A DNA stretch of 46,877 bases from contig PAHN01000007.1 in the NCBI GenBank assembly GCA_002711125.1, positions 136,987-183,863 on the forward strand. Reading direction: 5' to 3'. The position numbers were made by a program, and so were the translations under genes. The stretch's first letter is position 1. Every line of letters begins with the position of its first letter. Source of the DNA: Flavobacteriales bacterium (GTDB taxonomy: Bacteria > Bacteroidota > Bacteroidia > Flavobacteriales > BACL11). Positions 18,209-25,665 of this stretch are shown here, in pieces. The notes beneath the pieces are model-generated. The model did not search any database. It had not been told where the DNA came from and saw only the letters and a program-made list of their open reading frames with translations.

Positions 18209-20284
18209 TTATATGTCCTCCCATGTATTATAAAATTTTCCAAATATTCCGTCAACTATTCTTAAAGATCTTGTAATTATTTCCTTGTAGGTGAAATCTT
18301 CAAATTGGTTTAAACCTATCTCGCTATTCTCATTTTTTGGTAATTTTATAATGTTACTATCGTTTTGGTAGTTGTCTTTCTTGAACTCGAAGTTTTTATT
18401 TGATGCTTTAATATTACTAGCTGCGTGTAATACCCATTTATTCCCAATAAACTGTAATAAACTATCTTTTTGTTTATGATTAGGTGCATCAATTAATTCT
18501 AGATTTTCTTTCTGTAATATTTCGATTTTTATATTTTCGAAGTTAATATTTTTAAATTGACTTTTTTCTAGTTCATTTTCAATATATGAAGTAATTTCTT
18601 CTTTTGTAAAATATTTGTCTTCCCAATAATTCTTCCAACTACTTGGGAACATATGTTCAAGTTCATTTTCTTTATATTGTTTTTGATTATAAGATTGTAA
18701 TGTCTCGTGCTCATTTAAATAACAATATAAATAGATAATAAATTTTGACTCTTCATTGTCTTTTGGTTGTAAAGCATCATTAATTAAATTTTTTTTAATC
18801 AGATAATCTGTATCTTTTCTATCATTAAAGTATTTTAAAAGATTCCAATCTTTGTTTAAATCTTTTATTATTTTCAGCATATTATTTCTAATAATATTTG
18901 ATTTATTACTAATAAGAGTTTCTTCTATATAAACAATTCTTATCAGGCACCATATCTCTTGTATGATTTGAAAATTAGCTTGAAGGTTTCTCATATTGTG
19001 AGATTCTAATATAATTTTAAATAATAAGAATCTGCTATTACTTGAGATCTTCTGAGCATAAAATAAAACTTGTAATAATGATTCTACTTTCTTTTTCTGA
19101 TTATTTTGATTAAACAAATTAGTAAATGTATTATTCTCGTGCAATCTATTATTTAGAACATTAATATAAAAGTCAAGTATTTTGCCAACAATATCTAGAA
19201 AATTAAATATCCCATCATTGCCTTTTTCTTTAAAATCCTGTTCAAATAAATCCATCATATCTTCTTCAGAAGATATGCTTTCAGCATTTAATGTGTTAAA
19301 TAGAACTTTAAAGAAATCTTCATCATTTTTAAAGAATTTTTTATCAATACAAAAATCTAGGTTTTTATAAATTTCTTTCCAGAGTAGCCTAATTTTTGTC
19401 CTTTTTATTTCATCTTCACAAGTAATTAGACATTTATATCTTAATTTATCTGTTAATGTTAAGCTTTTTCCTCGATTATTTAGAGATTCAAATATTTGAA
19501 TAGAATCATCAATACTTTGCAAAGGAACTTCAATAATCCAACATTTCTTTAGTATTGCATCCATAAATTTTTCAAAAGCGATTAACCCTTCAATCAACTG
19601 CGGTTTTATAAATTTCTCACTAAGGTATTTTTTTATAATTTTTCTTGCTATCTTTAGGTTGTTTGCTGTTTTTGATCCCTTTTTCCATTCTTCTTCAGCC
19701 TTATTCTCAAATTCATATTCTTTCTTTTCATAGTCTTCCAAAGTCTCTATTTGATCAAATTCACATATGTATGAGTGAAATAATTGTTTAATAGATTCCT
19801 CTGTTATAAACTTTGGTTCTGGAACATCATTATTGCCGTAATCAATAACACATTTTTTAGATTCATCTATTCTTCTTGTAAGCTTATTTTTTAATTTTGT
19901 TTCTGATGATAATTCAAGATCTTGTATTCTTTTAAGAAGTACAGAAGCTTCTCTGAAAATAATTTGTATTGTAGTCACTCTTTGTTGTCCATCTAAAAGT
20001 TGTGACTCAATATCATTCGGAGTTAATTTTGTAGTAAATATTGGGCCTAAGAACCATGATTCCCTATCTCCTTCAGCGATTTTTCTTATATCATTTAATA
20101 AATCCAGAATATGCTGTTCACTCCAAGAGTATGGCCTCTGATAATCGGGAATCTTTCTAACATTATGTTTTTTGAAAAAATCATAAATAGAACTAGGTTC
20201 AATTAAAAATTGGACTCTATCTCTTTCAGCAGTTAGACCAGTTAGTATTGATTGATAAACAGGTTGATTGTTTTTATTTTGCAT
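18209..20284 (-). CDS. DUF262-DUF1524 protein, GmrSD-like (type IV restriction family)
   Basis: 691 residues. The N-terminal DUF262 (ParB/sulfiredoxin-like NTPase) has DYQRPYSW at 47-54, FLGPIF and LLDGQQRVTTIQ at 97-107. The C-terminal DUF1524 is an HNH-like nuclease with ELEHMFPSSW (His544) and IGNKWVLHAASNIKASN. All key residues are present. GmrSD-type enzymes cut modified phage DNA, and related DUF262 proteins occur in several defence systems. It is probably first translated after the small unknown gene (6 bp apart) in a leftward three-gene group, beside a C5 methyltransferase. Activity against particular DNA modifications is not predictable from sequence. Confidence 0.88.
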   Translation of the reverse strand: MQNKNNQPVYQSILTGLTAERDRVQFLIEPSSIYDFFKKHNVRKIPDYQRPYSWSEQHILDLLNDIRKIAEGDRESWFLGPIFTTKLTPNDIESQLLDGQQRVTTIQIIFREASVLLKRIQDLELSSETKLKNKLTRRIDESKKCVIDYGNNDVPEPKFITEESIKQLFHSYICEFDQIETLEDYEKKEYEFENKAEEEWKKGSKTANNLKIARKIIKKYLSEKFIKPQLIEGLIAFEKFMDAILKKCWIIEVPLQSIDDSIQIFESLNNRGKSLTLTDKLRYKCLITCEDEIKRTKIRLLWKEIYKNLDFCIDKKFFKNDEDFFKVLFNTLNAESISSEEDMMDLFEQDFKEKGNDGIFNFLDIVGKILDFYINVLNNRLHENNTFTNLFNQNNQKKKVESLLQVLFYAQKISSNSRFLLFKIILESHNMRNLQANFQIIQEIWCLIRIVYIEETLISNKSNIIRNNMLKIIKDLNKDWNLLKYFNDRKDTDYLIKKNLINDALQPKDNEESKFIIYLYCYLNEHETLQSYNQKQYKENELEHMFPSSWKNYWEDKYFTKEEITSYIENELEKSQFKNINFENIKIEILQKENLELIDAPNHKQKDSLLQFIGNKWVLHAASNIKASNKNFEFKKDNYQNDSNIIKLPKNENSEIGLNQFEDFTYKEIITRSLRIVDGIFGKFYNTWEDI

Positions 20285-20289
20285 AATTA

Positions 20290-20814
20290 TTATAGTTTAT
20301 ATAATTTAGAAGTTATATTTGTTACTTGCTCAAAATCATACCCTTGAAAAGCGGTGATTTCAATAAAAAATATATTGGTTAAATTATTTTTTGAATTAAA
20401 ATATTTAAAGAATAAAGATAAGTTTTTTCTAATATCTGAAATATCTGCAAAACTTTTATCAACTAAATTGCTTTTATTGCCAAAATCTCTTTGAAGTATC
20501 ATGTAAAATAGACTTTTATCGTTTTGATTATACAAATTCTCAATAAAAACTTTAATAAAAGATCTTCTGTTTTCAGTCATTTTAATTAACACATTCTTGT
20601 CTTCTTTCGAAAAAATATTTTTTATAATTTTGTTTTGTCTAATCTCCTTTCCAAGACTCCTAATTCCAATTCTTCCTTCTTGCTTTCTTTTATATTCTGC
20701 AATAATCTCAATTTGAATTTTTTCTAGTTTTATTTTTATAGACTCCTCTAAATCTTCTGATTCTATTTTCTGGATACTGGAATCTTTTGTTAATGTGTAT
20801 AGATTATATTTCAT
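20290..20814 (-). CDS. unknown protein between two defence-type genes
   Basis: 174 residues, not recognised. It is Lys- and Ile-rich, mostly helical by composition, with no signal peptide or clear motif. The segment GRIGIRSLGKEIRQNKIIKNIF is basic and may bind nucleic acid. It lies 17 bp downstream of the methyltransferase-like/AlbA gene and 5 bp upstream of the DUF262 gene, so it is very likely co-transcribed and part of the same system. Confidence 0.75.
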   Translation of the reverse strand: MKYNLYTLTKDSSIQKIESEDLEESIKIKLEKIQIEIIAEYKRKQEGRIGIRSLGKEIRQNKIIKNIFSKEDKNVLIKMTENRRSFIKVFIENLYNQNDKSLFYMILQRDFGNKSNLVDKSFADISDIRKNLSLFFKYFNSKNNLTNIFFIEITAFQGYDFEQVTNITSKLYKL

Positions 20815-20831
20815 ATTTTGAAATTTGTATT

Positions 20832-22550
20832 TTATTTATCTAAAGATTCTCTGAATTTCTTTTTTCTTTGTTCTACATATGCTATTAGACTACTAGCTTG
20901 AAGTTGAATTGCACTTGGATTAGTTCTTATGTAGTATTCTTCGCCATTTCTAGTTTTAAGATATATAGGTTCTTTTGATTCCTTACATTCAATAAGCAAA
21001 ACTAATTTAGAGTCAATTTCTACTAATTCATAATTGATTAGACTAAAATAAGCGGTACCTATCTTATCCTTTATTAGATTGTTAAGGTGTAATAAATATC
21101 TATCTTTATTATTAAATTTATCTTTTTCGACTCCTATAATTTTTCCATTGTCATCCACACCAATTAATAGTGTTCCTCCATCTGAGTTGAAAAATGCAAC
21201 AATATTCTTTAATACTGACTTTTCTATTTCAGGGTCAGCTTTTTTTGTGTGAATATTTAATATTAGAGTTTCTTTGAATTCAATTTTTTTGTTTTCCCCT
21301 TCAGTTATCAATCTTCTTATTTCATCAGCTTTGGTTAACTTGACAAACGGTAAATGTAATTTCTCCCATTTAAGTAATACTTCATTTTTTGTATTTGGAT
21401 TTAAGCTAAGCTCATTTTTTAGTGATTGAATTGAATCTTCAAGTTTTGTCAACTTTTCATGCGCATCAATAAAGCTATCCTGTTCATTTATTGATGGTAT
21501 TAGAACTAAAGATGATAATAAATCTTCCTGATATATTCTTTCTAGCGTTAGGCCTTTTTTTAGGCTTTTCAGTATTTCTACTCCTAACTCCGACATATAG
21601 AAGAACGAAAGGAACTTTGAGGAAACAATTTGAGTATTAATAATTAATTGAATATAATTTTGATGTTTTTCAATTTCATCGTATTTATATTGTACAGATA
21701 TTTTGCCAATTGATTTAATATAGATAGCATCTTTTATATCCTCAAATTTTCCTCGTGATATTATGTTGATTCCATCTTTTAAAATGATTTCTGAGACTTT
21801 TAATTCTTTATAATTTTTATAATATTTTCGTATCACCTCAAATTTTCGTTGAAAAATATAATGTGAAAATGATATAAACTTTAATCTTTCTTCCCAGAAT
21901 CCATTAATAAAATCTTCGTCTGTTCTTAATTGATAGTTTGATATAATATTTTGATAATTATTTGTTTTGTTATCATAATCAACTTCTATCTGTGCAATAA
22001 ACTGCTTATCAGTTATTTTTTTTTGAAAACCTAATAAGTAAGTTTTAATTCCAGTTTGAGGATTAATTCTTTCAGGTATATTTAGAATAATATTGCAATA
22101 GTATCCATGTTCTCTTAAATCCTTTAATAAATTAACCCCTCTGTTATGCATTATTGTTGTAGGTAGAATTACTAATAATGTCCCATTATCAGTCATATTC
22201 TGAAGTAGTGATATTAAGATGTTCCAGCTTCTAAATACTTTTTTTAATTTATCGAAATGGTATGGTTCTTTTTTTCCAAGATTTAATGGAAGATCAGCAA
22301 CAATTAAATCGTTATTTGAGAATTCTAGATTATCAAAATTAGAAACAGAGCTATTATGTTTGAAGTTTAGAAGATCCCCGCATACCCACCCTTGAACATT
22401 TCTATAGAAATCATCTTTAGGTCTTTCTGACGACTGTTTACTTGTTTCTTCAGTATAATTACTACTAATTAATAAGGTGTTTTTTGCTTTGAATATACTT
22501 GAGAAATTCTTTATAAACTTTGTGAATTCTTTTCTTCTGTCATTTATCAT
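20832..22550 (-). CDS. N6-methyltransferase-like + specificity-like + AlbA_2 fusion protein
   Basis: 572 residues. Residues ~45-190 resemble the back half of a type I/IIG adenine methyltransferase: VADLPLNLGKKEPYHF at the catalytic-motif position, then NGTLLVILPTTIMHNRGVNLLKDLRE. The catalytic box reads DLPL instead of (N/D)PP(Y/F), and no SAM-binding motif I precedes it, so it is probably inactive. The middle (~225-400) looks like a type I specificity region ending in a coiled coil (KLTKLEDSIQSLKNEL). The C-terminus (~408-572) is an AlbA_2 (Schlafen-type) domain with IEFKETL and GGTLLIGVDDNGKIIGV. It is first in the leftward defence operon. Confidence 0.7.
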   Translation of the reverse strand: MINDRRKEFTKFIKNFSSIFKAKNTLLISSNYTEETSKQSSERPKDDFYRNVQGWVCGDLLNFKHNSSVSNFDNLEFSNNDLIVADLPLNLGKKEPYHFDKLKKVFRSWNILISLLQNMTDNGTLLVILPTTIMHNRGVNLLKDLREHGYYCNIILNIPERINPQTGIKTYLLGFQKKITDKQFIAQIEVDYDNKTNNYQNIISNYQLRTDEDFINGFWEERLKFISFSHYIFQRKFEVIRKYYKNYKELKVSEIILKDGINIISRGKFEDIKDAIYIKSIGKISVQYKYDEIEKHQNYIQLIINTQIVSSKFLSFFYMSELGVEILKSLKKGLTLERIYQEDLLSSLVLIPSINEQDSFIDAHEKLTKLEDSIQSLKNELSLNPNTKNEVLLKWEKLHLPFVKLTKADEIRRLITEGENKKIEFKETLILNIHTKKADPEIEKSVLKNIVAFFNSDGGTLLIGVDDNGKIIGVEKDKFNNKDRYLLHLNNLIKDKIGTAYFSLINYELVEIDSKLVLLIECKESKEPIYLKTRNGEEYYIRTNPSAIQLQASSLIAYVEQRKKKFRESLDK

Positions 22551-22645
22551 TATGCTAAAATAATATTAATTTCCAGATAATTATTGTAAATATTTATTTT
22601 AGAAAATAACTCATTTCTCTGAAAATAAAATAAAATTTCTTAATT

Positions 22646-22752
22646 TTGTTTTAGTAGATTGATTAGCGGTGCAAAAAGCGGAGCAATTTTTAGTTTGAAA
22701 GCTTGTTGTAATCATGTAAATAGGTGTTGGGTTGTAATCCTGCTACCCCGAC
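22646..22752 (+). repeat. shared terminus, copy A (right end of large element, attR)
   Basis: 107-bp block, 102/107 identical to copy B by hand count. It contains the octamer pair GGTGCAAA/GGAGCAAT (22668-22687, 12-bp period) and ends in the tRNA-Pro 3' core at 22736-22752. The 31 bp at its end match the tRNA 3' end (15357-15387) at 26 positions, with the mismatches outside the core. Confidence 0.9.
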
Positions 22753-22785
22753 TTTTTTCTTTTATATTTTCCTGTTAATTTTTTG

Positions 22786-22793
22786 TAAGTTTG
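22786..22793 (+). promoter_or_regulatory. TAnnTTTG box of cassette unit 1
   Basis: TAAGTTTG ends four bases before the ATG at 22798, the same geometry as for the recombinase. The unit thus carries its own promoter and probably yields a leaderless message. Confidence 0.5.
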
Positions 22794-22797
22794 CTTT

Positions 22798-22950
22798 ATG
22801 AGAAAACTAAATTATATATCAATAGCATTATTATGTGTTGGGGGATTTTTTAAGCATAATTCATATCCATACGCTAATGTTCTTGTTTCAATTGGATTCG
22901 CTGCAGTAGCTATCACGTTTTTAGCTATGGCTATTTCTAAAGAAAAATAA
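22798..22950 (+). CDS. small two-helix membrane protein (50 aa) in cassette unit 1
   Basis: 50 codons from ATG to TAA. It begins MRKLNYISIALLCVGGFF. There are two hydrophobic segments (about residues 6-17 and 27-44) separated by a short polar turn (KHNSYPYAN), and a charged C-terminus SKEK. It reads as an integral membrane hairpin of unknown function. A consensus promoter box sits four bases upstream, and the shared right terminus follows directly, so it is the only gene of this 357-bp unit. It could be a toxin-like or superinfection peptide, but nothing in the sequence proves this. Confidence 0.65.
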   Translation: MRKLNYISIALLCVGGFFKHNSYPYANVLVSIGFAAVAITFLAMAISKEK

Positions 22951-23002
22951 AATTATTTTTAAAAGTAATTTCTAATCAGAAAATCCAATTAATTTTTTAA
23001 GT

Positions 23003-23109
23003 TTGTTTTAGTAGATTGATTAGCGGTGCAAAAAGCGGAGCAACTTTTAGTTTGAAAGATTGCTGTAATCATGTAAAAAGGTGTTAGGTTGTAATCCTGC
23101 TACCCCGAC
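23003..23109 (+). repeat. shared terminus, copy B
   Basis: 107 bp. The octamer pair GGTGCAAA/GGAGCAAC is at 23025-23044. The tRNA-Pro core at 23093-23109 is identical to that of the tRNA. Similarity to copy C continues about 50 bp upstream, back to the stop codon of each unit's gene, and includes an inverted repeat of the type TTTCT-AATC-AGAAA (22970-22982). Confidence 0.9.
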
Positions 23110-23154
23110 TTTTTTCTCTTCATCTTTTCTATAAATTTTCTGTATTATTGTAGT

Positions 23155-23670
23155 ATGAAAAAACTATTACTAATAAATACTATGAAAAAAGCTTTATTTT
23201 TTATTTCTATCTTAATAAGTTTTAATTGTTACTCACAGGGTAATATAGGTTGTTGGGCAGGTTTTACTTATACCCAAAATGGCTCTACAACTATATTTAC
23301 AGACAATTCTTTTGTTGCTCCTGCGAATAGTTGGGCTAATGATTACTCGTTGAGTTGGTTCTGGGACTTTGGTGATGGTAATACATCAAATTTACAAAAT
23401 CCAACGCATAATTATAGTAATGGAACTTATATACCGTGTCTTACATTGATAATGTTTGATTCAACAGTTATGAGTACTTGTACTTCTTCTACATGTGATA
23501 CTATAATAAGTGGAAATACTACTTCTTTAATTGATTACATGCAAAATAATATTAATAAAAAGATAATTTATACTGTAGATATTTTTGGTAGAGAAACAAA
23601 AAAAAGCAACCAGCTACTTTTTTACATCTATTCTGACGGAACAGTAGAAAAGAAGATAATTATTGAATAA
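23155..23670 (+). CDS. secreted PKD-domain protein with T9SS-like sorting tail
   Basis: 171 residues. A signal peptide (the start may instead be the second Met, MKKALFFISILISFNCYSQG, at 23182) is followed by one PKD domain with the hallmark WFWDFGDGNTSNLQNPTHNY. The C-terminal ~35-residue sorting tail contains VDIFGRE and LFYIYSDGTVEKKIIIE. PKD domains bind surfaces or polysaccharides; the tail suggests export by the type IX system and attachment to the cell surface. It is the only gene of cassette unit 2, and similar tails occur in four more proteins of this window. Confidence 0.75.
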   Translation: MKKLLLINTMKKALFFISILISFNCYSQGNIGCWAGFTYTQNGSTTIFTDNSFVAPANSWANDYSLSWFWDFGDGNTSNLQNPTHNYSNGTYIPCLTLIMFDSTVMSTCTSSTCDTIISGNTTSLIDYMQNNINKKIIYTVDIFGRETKKSNQLLFYIYSDGTVEKKIIIE

Positions 23671-23720
23671 ATTATTTTAAAAAGTATTTTCTGATTAGAA
23701 AATCGAAATAATTCCTAATT

Positions 23721-23827
23721 TTTTTTTAGTAGATTGGTTAGCGGTGTAAAAAGTGGTGTAAATTTTAGTTTTAAAGCTTACTATAATCATGTAAATAGAG
23801 TATAGGTTGTAATCCTGCTAACCCAAC
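23721..23827 (+). repeat. shared terminus, copy C (most diverged)
   Basis: 107 bp, about 89/107 identical to copy B by hand count. The octamer pair is a perfect direct repeat here (GGTGTAAA twice, 23743-23762). The tRNA-Pro core at 23811-23827 has two changes. It is the copy farthest from tRNA-Pro and the most decayed. Confidence 0.85.
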
Positions 23828-23840
23828 TTTTCTCTCTTAT

Positions 23841-23857
23841 ATTATGCTTAGCATAAT
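23841..23857 (+). repeat. perfect palindrome upstream of the LRR gene
   Basis: ATTATGCT-T-AGCATAAT, 8-bp arms around one base, 30 bp upstream of the LRR gene ATG. A related but weaker palindrome (TATGC-TTG-GCATA, 26251-26263) lies upstream of the lipoprotein gene at 26310. Possible operator; function unknown. Confidence 0.4.
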
Positions 23858-23887
23858 TATTCCTTTTTATTTCCTTTTATTTGTTTT

Positions 23888-25081
23888 ATGAAAAAAATAA
23901 TATTTATATTATGTTTTATACCTCTTTTTGGGTTTGGACAACAAACTTATATTCCAGATGATAATTTTGAATCTTACTTAGAATCTAATGGTATGGGAAA
24001 TGGAATTCCTAATGATGATTATGTTTTAAGTTCTAATATTTATATGGTAACTAATTTAGATGTTAGTAATCAAAATATTTCTGATCTAACTGGAATAGAG
24101 AGTTTTTACTCATTAGAATATCTATACTGTTATTCAAATCAATTAATTAGTATTGATATAACTCAGAATATTTTTTTAGAAGAATTAGCTTGTAACGATA
24201 ATAATCTTTCAAGTTTGGATATAACTCAGAATATATTTTTAAATTACCTTGATTGTAAAAATAATAATCTTTCAAGTCTTGATGTAACTCAGAATGATTC
24301 ATTAAGTGCTCTGTATTGTTCTAACAATCAATTAACAACTTTAGATGTTTCCAACAATATTTTTTTAGAAGGGTTAAATTGCTCAAATAATCTTTTATCT
24401 TCTATAGATGTTAGTCAAAATATTTGGCTGCATTGGTTCCCATGTCATGACAATTTTTTAACTACAATTGATGTAAGTAATAATTTTAATCTCCACACCT
24501 TTATGTGTTATAATAATTTATTAACTTCTTTAGATTTGACAAATAATTTTTATTTAGAATATCTAGGATGTTCTGGAAATCAAATTAGTTCAATAAATCT
24601 TCCTTTGTTTTCACAGATAATTGATTTAGTATGCCATGATAATAATTTAACTAGTTTAGATTTGTCTAATCATAGTGAATTATCTCTATTAGTTTGTTAC
24701 GACAATAATTTAGAGATATTAGATTTAAGTTCAAATATAAATTTAACATCATTACGGTGTGAGAATAATCAACTAACCCTCCTTGATGTATCTAATGGAA
24801 ATAATACAAATTTTACTCATTTCTCTGTTCAAAATAATTCTATGCTTACTTGTATTAATGTTGATGTCCCTAACTATTCATTTTTAAATTGGACAAGTAT
24901 AGATCCTCAACATTATTTTAGCGATAACTGTCCCCCAGCTTCAATAGAAAATCATAACACAATAAAAGAAACTTTTAAAGTTATAGACATTTTTGGAAGG
25001 GAGGTTAACGAAAAACGAAATATATTACTATTTTACATATATGATGATGGAGCATTAGAAAAGAGAATAATTGTTGAATAA
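23888..25081 (+). CDS. secreted leucine-rich-repeat protein with Cys ladder and T9SS-like tail
   Basis: 397 residues. A signal peptide (MKKIIFILCFIPLFGFGQ) is followed by about 12 LRRs of 21 residues (~50-340) of the type LxxLxCxxNxLxxLDVSxN. Eleven consecutive repeats have Cys at the same position, as in the cysteine ladder of internalin-J-like LRRs. The sorting tail carries IDIFGREV and LFYIYDDGALEKRIIVE. It is probably a surface protein for binding. It follows copy C of the shared terminus directly, so it may belong to the array, but no right terminus is found after it. TTTATTTG ends four bases before its ATG. Confidence 0.85.
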   Translation: MKKIIFILCFIPLFGFGQQTYIPDDNFESYLESNGMGNGIPNDDYVLSSNIYMVTNLDVSNQNISDLTGIESFYSLEYLYCYSNQLISIDITQNIFLEELACNDNNLSSLDITQNIFLNYLDCKNNNLSSLDVTQNDSLSALYCSNNQLTTLDVSNNIFLEGLNCSNNLLSSIDVSQNIWLHWFPCHDNFLTTIDVSNNFNLHTFMCYNNLLTSLDLTNNFYLEYLGCSGNQISSINLPLFSQIIDLVCHDNNLTSLDLSNHSELSLLVCYDNNLEILDLSSNINLTSLRCENNQLTLLDVSNGNNTNFTHFSVQNNSMLTCINVDVPNYSFLNWTSIDPQHYFSDNCPPASIENHNTIKETFKVIDIFGREVNEKRNILLFYIYDDGALEKRIIVE

Positions 25082-25094
25082 ATTTTTTTGTCTT

Positions 25095-25628
25095 ATGAAT
25101 TTAAAATTAATATTTCTATTTCTATTTCTTTTGTTAAGTAATAAAGTAGTTTGGACACAAGATAGGCCATTAAATAATATCAGTCTAAATTTATTAGGTG
25201 ATGCATCAAGAATATCAATTAATTATGAGAAACAATATTTAGTTGGAAAATCTAATTTTCTCAGTACTAAGCTTGGCTTAGGGTATAATCAGGAATTTTG
25301 TATTTCCTTTTGGGGAATATCTTGTTCTCCAATAGAAGATTATTTAACAATACCTCATCATTTTACAGCAAATATTGGCAAAAGAAGAAGTTTTTTTGAA
25401 TTTGGATTAGGAGGTACAATGCTATATGGAAAAACAACCTGGCCTTATATTTTGTATGGGGTCATAGGTTATAGATTTCAACCACTACAGTCAAACAAAT
25501 TTAATTTTAGGATATATTTACAGCCTCCTATACCTATTAGAAAATTAAAGAAGCCTGTTGATAATGATTTTCCTCATCCTGATATTCTTTATATTCCTTT
25601 TGGAGTAAGTGTTGGATATAGTTTTTAG
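25095..25628 (+). CDS. probable small outer-membrane beta-barrel protein
   Basis: 177 residues from the ATG at 25095. The upstream in-frame start at 25071 would overlap the LRR gene and spoil the signal peptide. A signal sequence (MNLKLIFLFLFLLLSNKVVWTQ) is followed by alternating polar/aromatic strands, and the protein ends GVSVGYSF with a terminal Phe, typical of barrels inserted by BamA. Family not identified. It starts 13 bp after the LRR stop and may be co-expressed with it. Confidence 0.7.
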   Translation: MNLKLIFLFLFLLLSNKVVWTQDRPLNNISLNLLGDASRISINYEKQYLVGKSNFLSTKLGLGYNQEFCISFWGISCSPIEDYLTIPHHFTANIGKRRSFFEFGLGGTMLYGKTTWPYILYGVIGYRFQPLQSNKFNFRIYLQPPIPIRKLKKPVDNDFPHPDILYIPFGVSVGYSF

Positions 25629-25665
25629 CAAATTATAAAATCTAATTATTCAGAAAACGTTTTAA

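Larger units (their letters stand above)
15371..22752 (+). mobile_element. tRNA-Pro-integrated element with recombinase and defence genes
   Basis: A 7.4-kb element bounded by a 17-bp direct repeat, AATCCTGCTACCCCGAC. One copy is inside tRNA-Pro (15371-15387, attL) and one at 22736-22752 (attR). A tyrosine recombinase gene lies just inside the left end. The right end is a 107-bp terminus (22646-22752) shared with the two small units that follow. Paired 8-bp motifs (GGTGCAAA-like, 12-bp period) occur inside both ends and resemble integrase arm sites. Cargo is four genes that look like phage defence. The boundaries are seen directly; mobility is inferred. Confidence 0.85.
22753..23109 (+). mobile_element. 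single-gene cassette-like unit 1 (357 bp)
   Basis: The stretch between the tRNA-Pro core of copy A and the end of copy B. It consists of a short left end (TTTTTTCT...), a promoter box, one 50-codon gene and the shared right terminus, which begins right after the stop codon. It has no recombinase of its own but shares its right terminus with the recombinase-bearing element, so movement in trans is plausible. This is an inference from architecture. Confidence 0.65.
23110..23827 (+). mobile_element. single-gene cassette-like unit 2 (718 bp)
   Basis: Lies between the cores of copies B and C. It has the same layout as unit 1: a T-rich left end, a promoter-like TATTATTG (23143-23150) four bases before an ATG, one gene for a secreted PKD protein, then the shared terminus starting at the stop codon. 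It contains no recombinase. The right-hand core has two substitutions, as expected of an older insertion. Confidence 0.65.

Noticed and set aside
22646-23827. Three copies of tRNA-Pro 3' sequence taken as degenerate tRNA genes
   Set aside because: Only the last ~31 bp resemble the tRNA. No 5' acceptor strand, D arm or anticodon arm is present, and the T-loop TTCGAA is TTGTAA, so they are attachment-site fragments.
22646-23827. CRISPR-like array from the regularly sized 107-bp repeats
   Set aside because: The repeats are too long, only three, separated by unequal gene-containing spacers of 250 and 611 bp, and no cas genes are present.
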